Source: Arthrobotrys musiformis (Eukaryota; Ascomycota; Orbiliomycetes; Orbiliales; Orbiliaceae). Taken from it: 64,000 nucleotides of DNA. The translations under genes and the position numbers were made by a program. The notes under the pieces were generated by a model, which did not search any database, had not been told where the DNA came from, and saw only the letters and a list, made by a program, of their open reading frames with translations. Shown in pieces: positions 45,902-56,500 of this stretch (position 1 is its first letter; each line of letters starts with the position of its first letter). The stretch spans positions 3,534,001 to 3,598,000 of the forward strand of contig JAVHJL010000005.1 in assembly GCA_036971715.1 (NCBI GenBank), written 5' to 3'.

Positions 45902-47350
45902 ATGGCCCACTGGGCGCGCCAAATAACAACGATTCTGCAGCCCGCCGTAACTAGTACAGCAACAGAGCAGGAGCAACAGCCCGCATCTACAGACCAATCC
46001 AACATCGTCACTATCCCAAACTCCCAAGAAACGGCATCATCGCAAACTACGGCCTCCGTCGTCCCCCCGTATCGATACACAGCAGATAAATCACTCACCG
46101 GGACATGTCGGCTCACAAATTCAACGGAAACAGATCCATCGGGTCTCTTCAGTAATTCCTTCAAATGCGAAAAGCTAATCCCCGCGAGCTCGGTGAAGCA
46201 GAATACGGGGGCTATTGCTGCAGCAGTGGTATTTGCACTATTGTTCGCGGCTACTGCTGCGCTGTTATTTTTGTTCTGGTGGAGGAGGAGGAGAATCAAT
46301 GCGGCTCGTGAGTTATAGATATACACATAGAAAAAATCAGTAGGCAGTAACTAACAAATGGGAAACTATACAGCAATTCCGCCAACATTTCCCCTCAAAG
46401 AGACCGCAAACAATGCCGAAGTCTCAACATTAAGCCATCAACTCGCCCTCGAACGCCGTCGCGTGGCTGACCTCCAAGCCGCGTTACTCTCGCAATCCTC
46501 TGGCCAACCTGGTGGATGGTCATCCTCTCACCCAAAGGACGACAGAACTGTAAAACGCTCCTTCTCAAGTATTTTCCTAGAAATCAGGGATTTAGCGGGG
46601 AACTACTATGTCAGTGGGTCTTCGGGTCAGGTTAAAATTACCGCTGCGAGTGTAACCGGTGAACTGAAAGAGGTCTTGGAAGAATGCATCAGCGGATGGG
46701 AGGGAATGTTGGAGACCCAGAAGGGAAGAGTAATGCTCGTCCGTGTCATCGTGGGAGAACTGCTCCGGAGATCATGGGTAGATCATGAATTCCTTGGTAG
46801 AAAGACAGGTCACGCAGTCACAGTCTTGGAAAGAGAGGTCGTAAGAGGAACGAATCGAGAGCATGCGCATTTATGGCGCGTACAAACTTTCCTAAGAGTA
46901 CTAGCCGGAATGGGCGAAGAAGCTAGAAACGCAGGAGCCCAGGCCGTGGCTGATAGGATATACGATGTACTATCACCATTCAGACCGCGTTCAGCTTCCG
47001 GATCTAGTTCCTCAGGAAAGACATTCCTGCATAATTTGGTCAAGAGGACAGCGGAGTTATACTACGAGCTCGCGACTCAGAATGCATATTACGAACTAAG
47101 TCCATATTTCAGCCTTACAAGGGAGCATGCCGGGGAAGACGAAGGCGCAGTGTTCGAGTATGCCAGTTGTGATGATGTGGAACAGAGATGGGAAGTTGGG
47201 ACAGATGCGCATGGTAGGGAGTGGTGCGCAGCGGAGGGTAGAGTGGTTAGGGGGTTTGTGTTCCCCGGGGTTCTCAAGTACGGAGATGGGAGAGGCGGAG
47301 GCTGGGAAGAAGGACGCATCGCTGTGTTCAAGGCACAAGTTTTAGCTTAG
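45902..47350 (+). CDS. single-pass membrane protein, two exons
   Basis: Exons 45902-46307 and 46374-47350 join in phase over a 66-base intron with a CTAAC branch site and CAG acceptor, giving about 460 residues. Residues 1-100 are Ser/Thr/Gln-rich with NST and CRLTNS sites and two cysteines (ESTD-type low complexity, FKCEKL). A transmembrane helix at about 103-126 (IAAAVVFALLFAATAALLFL) is followed by RRRRR, which places the C-terminal part in the cytoplasm. A short coiled coil (LSHQLALERRRVADLQAALL) then leads to a folded domain of about 280 residues: SFSSIFLEIRDLAGNYYV, HLWRVQTFLRVLAGMGEEAR, VKRTAELYYELATQNAYYEL. The N-terminus lacks a classical signal peptide. The layout is a common one in uncharacterised ascomycete proteins; function unknown. 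Confidence 0.82.
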
Positions 47351-50300
47351 GATATTGCGGTTACTTATCTACGTCACGATTTATGACTTTACTAAAAGGG
47401 ACGGTAATATAATTTGACATGCAGTTCGACAAGTCCAGAGTTTAGTGTATTTAACAATTGCATTCAAAAGTTTACGTAATCGAGTACTCCTCCAAGCCCA
47501 CGATCATACCCTGCACACGTGGGTTGGCGACAAAGACGCAAGATAGCCCTAGGAAGCCGAGCCTAGGCACGCTATAACGAGAAGGATGAAATTTCTGCAG
47601 ATCAAGGGCCCCAAATGCCTCAATACAGAGTTATGAGAGAACTGAAGGTTCAGGAGTGCTCTTTGGTCAACATCAATCAAGCTAGGCGCACAAATCAACT
47701 GTTGGAGCCTGCCTCGTAATTATCTAGTCCTTCAGCACAGGCCGGAAATCGTGACATCGATGCATGATGCACAGCTGTCAAAAATATCCCGTGTTCTAGA
47801 AGCACACAAGGTCCAGCCCATTAAGCTACTTGCCTATTTATAGACAAACCACCCGGTTGACAGAAAGTCAACAGTGCATAGCCGTCAGCCATGCAGGCAG
47901 GCGTCAAAGTTTAGAGCCTGGGCGTTAAATGTCAAGCTTTACAGTTTTCAGATGACAGTCAACATGCAAAAACATTTCCTTCAAATGTGTTGAAGATGTT
48001 GCATTCCCAAAATTGGCACTACAAACAGTCCTCGTCACAGCAATCGGAACCCGGAATTTGCAATGGCGTTGAAGATTAGAAACCTGAAGGATCATAAAAT
48101 CCTTCGATATCATACTTCATCCCCTCGAACAAATGGCGTTTCGAAGCGCCTGTTGAGGTTATGCAATTACGGATATATGCATTTCCGAAGGAGCTAATAT
48201 TATCAAGAGGATCAGGCAGTATGTCCTTTGTACATGGTATCATATGCGCGGTGAGCAATCAAATTCAATTGACACGTCAAATATAACACCTCCAGCCGTA
48301 TCGTATCGACAAAGGAAGGTGCTCAAGAGCCTCATTTTCTGTAGTTTTTGTTTTCTCTCCCCTCTTTGCGCTTTAGACTCCATGCACGTTTGATACTGTA
48401 AGCAGATGTGCACATGCGCAATTGAGCGATTGAACTTGCGAACCCCCAGGCTCCCTGGGCTCTTGTGTTTGAATCATTTTCCTTAGTTATTGTATTATCA
48501 CCTCGGGTATCTCGATCATATTTTACAACCTCGCAAAACCTAATCTCGGAGTCTTGGGGGGGTCATGAAGGAGAATAAAATTGGTGTAAAGCTTATCTTC
48601 TCCCAAGAAGCCTGTGATCCGTTTTCGGTCATTCCGATAAATTGTAGTTTTTTTTGGCTTTCTGAAACGCGCTACTGGTGCGGACGGCCAAATAACTTTC
48701 TGTCGGCTTTTGACGGAATGGATTTTTTCGTGATCCATCGAAACGGGGCTTTGTATTCCAAATTTTTGAAGGGTGGAGCCAAGCTAAATTTTTTTCGCGA
48801 CCAGCTGCTTTGTTGCACACCGTCGCAGTAGCTTGCGCACAGGGCAGGAAGGAGATGGTTTTGGTTCCTGGAGAGCTCGTGGAGGCCATGGATCGCGATA
48901 ATGAATGACTATCATTAAAATCAAGGGTTCAAAAAATTGGACGAGGGTTTCTGCATCCGACCCCAAAAGTTTTCCCTCGCCGTTACTACGCAGACTTAAT
49001 AAAATCTCATGATTCAGAGACACCCGAGCTCCCCCCCAAAAGCAAGTTTTAGCAGAACAAGAAAATAAAACGCCTGCAAAGTTGATTGTGGAGAAAAAGG
49101 CGAGCTGCAAGTGTGCGGGATAAGAGGCTGAAGCAAGCAAGCAAGAACTGGCAAACCTGCAGCCGGTTGCCTTGGCCTAACAGGGGTAGGCCAAAGTTCC
49201 GACCACCTTTTTGCTGCCAAAAATGGATTTTGTGTCGATAGTTTGAATGAAACCGGATTTTTTTAGAGACCTTGACAAGCTAAGGAGCGTATTCCGTATA
49301 CCAGAGAGTAAAACGGGACCCAAGGTCTTGTGTGCAGCAAAGTGGGAGAAGATGGAGGGGTAATATAGACAATGATAACGTTAGCCTTTGATTTCAAAAT
49401 ATTAATATCGACATGGTAGGATCCAGGACAAGAATCCTGAAGAATTGGACAAGAGGATATTCGGCATCCGAAGCCCTCGGCCTTTGACGCCCCAAGACCC
49501 TAGGTTATAATGCGATCGCCAAAAAGTGATATGAATGCATTCGGTCACAAGGCTTTGCCTGGATCAGGATGTCTCCAGTATGACCCGTGAAGGAATTCGC
49601 ATGTCCCCGAGCTGCATTCTCCGCATTGTCGGGGTTTCTTCTTTCTTCCCAACTACTATCAAATAACAATTATTCAGCATATAGATTATGAATCCCAGTG
49701 GGAAGGGAGAGCGCAGCGACTGACCATGGTGCCACGATAACTGAGCTGCTTCTTTCGTACCGCAGGGCAGCAAGCTCTGGGTGCTGAATGTGTCACAATA
49801 TGCTGGTCCATAGCGTCCATGTCCCAGCTGGTCATGACCTTGACCATGACGAGGGCAACGGGGCTGGCGTTTTTCTCTCCCCTGGTTTGCTGATAGTACA
49901 CAGTAGGTTTGCAATTGGCCCCACATGAAATAGCAATAGCGTTTATTCGTGACGAAAGCAAAAAGTAAAAAAAAGCCTGATTGGAGAGAATCCGATTTCA
50001 TGGCTTCCCATTGTCCCTCTTTGTGTCCTCTTTGTGTCCTCTTTTTTTTTTTTTTTTTTTCTGATTTGTTTTAGCTCTTTGGGTTTCTTTGGGAAAAGGA
50101 ATTAAATTGGCGGCGTCATCGGTGCTTCTCCGCTTAGAACGGTGGAAAGTATTTAAGGATTCCAGGCCTCGGCGCATTTCCTTCGAACTTAACTTGACTC
50201 CTCCTTTCCCACTGAATAAAAAGCATCATACAATAGCATTATCGCTATCTACGTTTAAAGACGCCTTTGGTAGCATCAACCAGTACGTATTTTCTCGTCT

Positions 50301-50568
50301 AAAGCTCGAATTATACTGCGATATAGCTATATAGGACAGGGCACATATATTTTATAAATACAAGCCCGAACGAAAAGTCGAGGGAGCATGTAGGCTAACC
50401 CGCTAGTTTACCCGACAGCTAGTTCACCAACCAACAAACGTGCAAACAAGCGACCGCGACCATAAAGAAGAAGGTTTCTGTCGCTGGTTAGCAAGCATCA
50501 TCCCTCACCGGTATCCAACATTGTATACGTAAAAACCAACATCGGAATACTCGCCAAAAACCGAAAGG
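47351..50568. other. intergenic spacer, 3.2 kb
   Basis: It lies between two plus-strand genes. A minus-strand frame ending at 48076 has protein-like composition (DPLDNISSFGNAYIRNCITS) but no start or domain. Frames at 48523-48889 and 49564-50001 are probably chance. The poly-T region at 50012-50062 and the CT-rich DNA after it resemble a fungal core promoter for the MARVEL gene. Confidence 0.35.
50012..50062. repeat. CT-rich tandem repeat ending in a T21 run
   Basis: The unit TCCTCTTTGTG is repeated about 2.5 times and runs into 21 consecutive T residues (50042-50062). It lies 0.5 kb upstream of the MARVEL gene. Poly-dT tracts exclude nucleosomes and often mark fungal promoters; that role here is inferred. 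Confidence 0.8.
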
Positions 50569-51636
50569 ATGGGTAGCCCGTGGCCGTCCATTCCCTTTTT
50601 GGCCCTTCGCGGCGCCCAGGTTTTCTTCGCCATTATCGTCCTTGGTCTGAGTGGTTACGTTGGCGACACGTTAGGCAGCTATTGGTGAGTTACAAGTTCT
50701 CGACTGCTTCTAGCCTCAATACAATATCCGAATAAGCTTCGCAATTCGGACCCGGATAGTGCTCGTGTGATAACAACACACAGCGTCTAGATGTCCGTAT
50801 GGCCACGTGTGGATGCCATCTCGCGGATATTGATGTTGAAGATCGTAATTGGAGGTCGAGAAAGCTAATTATTCATTTTTCAATTTTAGGTCCCCATGGT
50901 TCTGTTTGGTCACCGCTATTTTCACCCTCATTGGATCTGGCGGCCTCATCGCTGCTTACTTCCTGGCTCCTGCTTTCACTGCTCCGTTGATCACCCTCGG
51001 AATCGATGGTTTCCTCTTCCTATTCTGGCTTATTTCCCTCGCTGGGTTTGCGGATCAAGCCAGCCCTGTTCTCAACGTTGGTTCCTGTGATTATTTCGTC
51101 AACTCTGGCATCTGCGGTTCCATCAAGGGTAACATGGCCATGGTTGTTTTCGAATTGTATGTCCATTCCAAACCCTCCAGTTCAATATTCCCTCCCTCCT
51201 CTATGTGGATCATTTCTAATATAATCACTACAGCCTCTTGTTCCTCGCGACTCTCGTCTTTTCTGGCTGGCTGTTCTACCGCGAACGTGCCGGTAAGGGG
51301 GGCGCCGCAGGTGCGAACCCTGAAGGCGGTCACGCCTCCGCCGGCGCAATCGCTGGTGCACCTCCTGTAGCAACTACGCACGGTACTTACCCGATGCAAC
51401 AGCAACAGGTCCCCGCGTTTAATCAGGCACCAGTCGATAACGCACCTACACCTGTTCCCTTCCCACAAGAAGGACAATATCAATATCCACCTCAGAGCCC
51501 CCCACCTCAGCAGTATACTCAGAGCCCCCCACCTCAACAGTATACCCAGAGCCCGCCACCTCAGCAGAACTATCCAGAGATGCCAGTTCCAGCGGGCACA
51601 CAGGGTTACCAGCAGCCGTATCAACAGCAGCAGTAA
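50569..51636 (+). CDS. MARVEL-domain four-span membrane protein with Gln/Pro-rich tail
   Basis: Exons 50569-50684, 50890-51156 and 51234-51636 splice in phase (donors GTGAGT and GTATGT; introns 205 and 77 bases) to about 261 residues. The four membrane segments of a MARVEL domain are visible: LRGAQVFFAIIVLGLSGYVG, CLVTAIFTLIGSGGLIAAYF, PLITLGIDGFLFLFWLISLA and FLLFLATLVFSGWLFY. An extracellular loop with GSCDYFVNSGICGS lies between the last two. The cytoplasmic tail is Ala/Gly-, then Gln/Pro-rich, with a tandem SPPPQQYTQ repeat. MARVEL proteins such as Nce102 organise plasma-membrane domains (eisosomes) or vesicle traffic. The tail makes this longer than Nce102, so orthology is not claimed. 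The gene appears intact. Confidence 0.9.
51493..51568. repeat. 27-bp tandem repeat within coding sequence
   Basis: Nearly three copies of a 27-base unit starting CAGAGCCCCCCACCTCAGCA encode the repeated peptide QSPPPQQYT in the tail of the MARVEL protein. It keeps frame, so copy number can vary without breaking the gene. Confidence 0.85.
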
Positions 51637-52418
51637 ATGAATTGTTTTTATGGCGAAAAGAAAGGGGTTTCTGACATGATTTCAAACTCTGTCAATTTTC
51701 TCTCTTTTTCGGTTTCCGTTATGGTTTTTACGAACCTTGCATGTTAACTTGTGGATAGTCGGTCTTCGAATCCCAGCAACAGCAGTTATTAATTCTTGTC
51801 TCCTTTCTTTTCAGTACTTATCATTCTTTGCAGGAAATGTTGAAACTGAGGGTGTAAACAGTAGAAGAAAGACAAAGGGAAAAAAAGAGATGGGTTTTAT
51901 TATTACTAAATGCAGGATAGATGAGACGTCTATGAGGGTCGAACGATTGTTCTCGTTCGCTACATTTTCATTGACCTTCCTTCTGTATTTAATGACGTTC
52001 TTTTGTGATGATACCATGGAGGTCCATTTACGTTTTCCAGTGCATACACTGATTCTATGAATTGTAATGATTTTAATATCCACGTTTCCATATAAGCATT
52101 GTCCCCACCTAGATCGATTTATTGTAGATTTATTTTTGACGTAGTCTCGAGAGTGCCCTAGGCTCGAGGCCTACTCAACGTAACCAGCAGGTAATTGATA
52201 CCTTCTACAACGCACAATTTCCAACAACCCCTTGGCTATAAAACGAGAAGAATTCGATTCTAATACTACGTCCTGATTACAGTTTGTCTATAATAGCGCA
52301 TTCAAATCAGAAGACGGAAATGGAAATGTTTATTACAAAGTAAAAATTGGAAAAGACGTAACATCGTCCAAAGAAACCCCTAATAAGCCGGGAGGATTGG
52401 AGCATAAAAATTAACAAT
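51637..52418. other. intergenic spacer between convergent genes
   Basis: This 0.78 kb contains the 3' ends of the MARVEL gene (plus) and the wall-protein gene (minus). A frame at 51737-52060 overlaps an opposite one and shows no domain. No gene was seen. Confidence 0.4.
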
Positions 52419-53591
52419 CTAGATAACTATGCCCGACATCACCGCGATGATTCCCGTAAAACCCCAAACCCCAATGCTGATACTAACACCCCTGCCTGCA
52501 TGTCCTCTAAACACCAACTCCGGTGGCCCGTTCAAATCGGCGACACCAGTACTAGTCGGCATAGAAACACCACCGTCGAGTTCAATACGAGTACTCTGTC
52601 CGGCCGGGATATCGGATGGTTGGGAGATTATGATTCCGGTTAAAATATACCCCGTTTTAGGAGGAGGGGTTGATGATGATAAAGAAGCGAGGGGGGATGT
52701 TGACGTCAATATTGTGGAGACGAGTGATGATAGTTGTGGGAGAGGGGTCACCTCACTGTCTAGTGATGGTTGGGGGGTCTCTATGGGAATTATGATATTT
52801 GAGGCCATAGAAGTTGGCTCCTCGAACTCTATAGGCGAGATTGTCGTGGTACTTGAAAATACCGACGTGGGTCTATATAGAATGGAAGAATATGACGATA
52901 TTGTCGTTCGCTCGATGGGTACAGCGTATGCCGTCGATGCAGTAGATAAAATGACTTCACTAGTCGTAGAAGAAGAGGTTATATTTGGTTCGGAAGATGT
53001 CGTAACAGTCGGAAGCTCATAAGACGATGTTGGGACTGGCTTTTCTACAGGCTCGTCCGAAGGTACCGCTGCGACAGGCAGAGATGCAATCATCGTAATC
53101 GCAGCTAGTCTTGATAACGTCGAATAAGACGTCGGTGAAGATATATCCGAGCTCGAAAGGGTGGTATACGTCGTATACTCGGACGTAATAATGATATAGC
53201 CAGGCTCTGTTCCAATATCGGATACTACGGGACCACCAGTCTGTATCGTCGTCAAAGTCGATGTCGCTTCCACCGGTAGCTCACTATTGCTGCTAGGAGC
53301 CTCTCCATCGATAATGGTTGTTGTAATAAAATCGATTTCAGTAGTAAGTGTAGTTTCAATTATTGTTTTGATATTTGTTACCGTCTCTATATCCGTTGGC
53401 AACGGCGTCGTAGTACTTTTTGTAGTACATAGTATCGAAAAGTTTGCATTTCGGCGATGTACTAGCTCGATGTCTTTAAATATTGGAACCGCGGGAACAG
53501 TCCTGCTGTGTAGAACGAGGATAAAGAAGACGTATAAAAATAAGGTTAAAGAGTGTGGGCGCAGGAAACCCGTCCCGCGAAATCGAGACAT
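52419..53591 (-). CDS. secreted Ser/Thr-rich protein with GPI-type signal
   Basis: A single 390-codon frame. The N-terminus has a hydrophobic signal sequence (LTLFLYVFFILVLHSRTVPA, about 15-34). The body is rich in Ser, Thr, Pro, Ile and Val (for example TTIQTGGPVVSDIGTEPGYI and SSSTTSEVILSTAST), consistent with heavy O-mannosylation. The C-terminus ends in a hydrophobic tail (VSISIGVWGFTGIIAVMSGI) after small residues (GHAGRG), as expected of a GPI attachment signal. Such proteins decorate the fungal cell wall or plasma membrane and are often adhesive or structural. A single cysteine in the mature part (ILCTTKS) is notable. No named family was recognised. Confidence 0.82.
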   Translation of the reverse strand: MSRFRGTGFLRPHSLTLFLYVFFILVLHSRTVPAVPIFKDIELVHRRNANFSILCTTKSTTTPLPTDIETVTNIKTIIETTLTTEIDFITTTIIDGEAPSSNSELPVEATSTLTTIQTGGPVVSDIGTEPGYIIITSEYTTYTTLSSSDISSPTSYSTLSRLAAITMIASLPVAAVPSDEPVEKPVPTSSYELPTVTTSSEPNITSSSTTSEVILSTASTAYAVPIERTTISSYSSILYRPTSVFSSTTTISPIEFEEPTSMASNIIIPIETPQPSLDSEVTPLPQLSSLVSTILTSTSPLASLSSSTPPPKTGYILTGIIISQPSDIPAGQSTRIELDGGVSMPTSTGVADLNGPPELVFRGHAGRGVSISIGVWGFTGIIAVMSGIVI

Positions 53592-56500
53592 CTTTAAGGA
53601 AAGTATATGAAGAAGAAGATGAAGAAAGAACCTCAGTGGATATCCTAGCTCATGTTGTAATACAAGATCAAAGATCTAGAAGTCTATGAAGCTGCCAGGC
53701 AGTCTATGCAATCCTGGGTAACGGATCACGAAAAAGATCAATATCCTCTCCAAATAGTAGAAGACCGGCTCCAAGGATACTTGGACGAAGAAAGAGAGTT
53801 CACAAGAATATACGGTGCTACGGGGATACAAAGTATTCTATATACCAACCCTTAATTTCATTATGAACCTGGAATCTATTTTGCGATAGCTTGATAGCGC
53901 TTACCCATTCACCATTAATTAAAAGCCCAGAACAATACCGTTGTCATACACCCCAGCCGACTCTATTTCCATAAAAGTACTTGCGGGCGAAGAAGAAATC
54001 TAATCTTGATTCGGCGAAAGTTTCCATTCGAGCAGACACAATACTTCAGAAACGGTATTGTTGATGGCCGTAATTCGGTTTGGCCAGCCGTTATATAAAC
54101 TGAATTGGATACGACCGATTTCTTCTGGCGCCCGGTAAGTCGCAGCTCAACTTGTCAACAATGCAGGCTTTACCCATGTCCTATGCATGCAAGCTAAAAT
54201 TGACTCTTATATTTCTCCCCATGAACTCTTGAACAACACCTCTAAACCCAATTTTTTAACTGGTAATAGACTAGTTTTTGGTAGGGAGTGAAGGTAAAGA
54301 GTGTTGAATGCAACAACGGTGATACAAATAAGACAGGGGTTGACAGCCAGTCAAAAAAGACCGCGCGCTTAGAGATACTGGACTGTGCGCACGTCTTAAC
54401 ATTTTGCAGTTATTATATGCATAATACATGGCATACATGGTCCTCGCCATGGTTTTTGATTTAACGGGAACACTATCAGCTTCAGGTTTTCGAAAGGCTG
54501 GAGGCGTGGTTGACAGTTATTCGGTGGGGAGTGGCGCATGATGGGGTTGATATGGTCTGGTAGATATTATGCATGCGTATACCTCGGTAGGGAAGCCGAA
54601 ATTTCTAGCCCAGATATCGATATCATACAACTTTAAACTTAGAAGTTGCTTAATGTAGTGATAATACACATGACCCCCCACCGGTGCTCGAGTGTTAATT
54701 TTTTTGCCATCATATGTACTCGGCGCATGCTAAAACGTTTAAACCCGGGGCACATCGGTCCGACTTTGATCGGGGTTCACTCTTGCAAAATCCTACAGCT
54801 TAGACACCTATACAAAATCTAAATTTATCCCTTCAAATTTGCAAATTCTAGTTTCTCACGGCGAATTTGTGGTTAGGATGTATATTTTACGTGAATTACA
54901 GAGTTTTTCGCAATTGAAGGTTGCAGTGAGATGCGACGCGTATAAGATATGCATGTAACGATATCTTATGAGGCCTAGTTAAGGCATCAAGATTCCAGAA
55001 TTCCAGACGTCACTCGAGCTTGACGAGTACGTCATAGGGATATCTTGTTCAAAAGGCGTTGTTAGCCTGGCGATACCAAGAATTTGGAAAATCTGGAACG
55101 AATTTTAATAAACTGATTACTATTGCAACATATTAATCTGAACAGATCGTGGCATAGTTGCAATTGCGATCAGATGCTGAAGCCTGAAATCTCGAACAAC
55201 ACAAATTTCTACCCGTGATGAGAATCGAGGTCGTGGGCGAAGGTTAGTCGGCTGGTTGGTATTTGGAAATCGATTGATATTATCAGTCGCACGTGGCCTG
55301 ATCGCCTTTTGCGATGAGGGGAACTCTAGGAATTTATCAATTCGTCTTTGTCGGTATATGGCGGGAAAAGTACTAAGCAGCTACCTGGCATGATATTGCC
55401 AAATACGATAATTGTGGAGTTTACCTTCGCGAACAACTCAGATCAGATATTGCCTTCGAATTCTCAAATTGACATCTAAAATCTTCTAAGACATCTGAGA
55501 TGAGACCCACAGCTAGCCTAGTTTTAGCTCATGGCATGATCTATGTAGGTCTCAGTATTATTTGTCATTCTCCCTAGCTAACCAACAAACGTTTAAACTG
55601 GCTGACATAAACCCCGGGTTATCGATTTTCCTTGTGAGCTTGGGAAGTTTGGCTCCTTCGACCGGCAGTTGCATAACCGTTTCCCCGACTTGCGATTCCT
55701 TTACCATAAAGTCTCCGCGAGCTAGTTGGGCTGAATGCACCGCTATCTTTTAGTTCTGCGGCACGAGAAATTCGTCTATTAGCGAAGTTAAGAGAAGACG
55801 ATAGGATTTGCCCGATTTTTTTGAAAAGGAAAAAAAGTTTTAGACGTGTACAAGAGCAGTTTCTATAAATTGTTACGGGACAACAGTGTATCCCGGCGGT
55901 GGGGAGCTTGAATGTGGTATGTGGGTCCGGAAAGCTCGAAAACCATATCCGGGGTACCCTCACCTCACCACAGCAGGGAACATACTTCTAATAATAGTAG
56001 TACTACATCTGCGAAAAACCTTGAATGGCAGCTTTCGAAAACTTTTGGAAAACAAGAAGGGGGGGCCAGAAAAATCCAAAAGTGGGTCCAGTTTTTTGCA
56101 TTTTAAAGGAAGGAGGTGCGGGTGCGGCTTATGTAACGAGCCTCGATTTGTGTAACTGGTGGCGGTGATAGTATGATCTGCCACACATATATATAATTAT
56201 TGCTGTTAGATAGGGCCAGCTGCAGGGAAATGTCGAAATTGCATTGCGCGGTATCGCCATGCTCAGACGAACCAAACCCGGTGATATAGTGACCTGACTT
56301 ATAAATTATAAATTCCAAAAATGGTAAGATCTTAAAGACCTAAGGAATCGAACCTCAATAGTAGTTTAGAGCTACCACCTAATGTATTTTTATCATTAAT
56401 TATTATTACTGCTTTTTTTTCTTTCCAGGTGGAGCGGAAGGAAATATATGGGAGCTATCCCCACACACGATTCATATGCAAATGCAGACATGGCAATATA

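Noticed and set aside
49564..50001. 145-codon minus-strand frame overlapping a 91-codon one
   Set aside because: Both are protein-like only in parts; no start context, no domain and no clear splice join.
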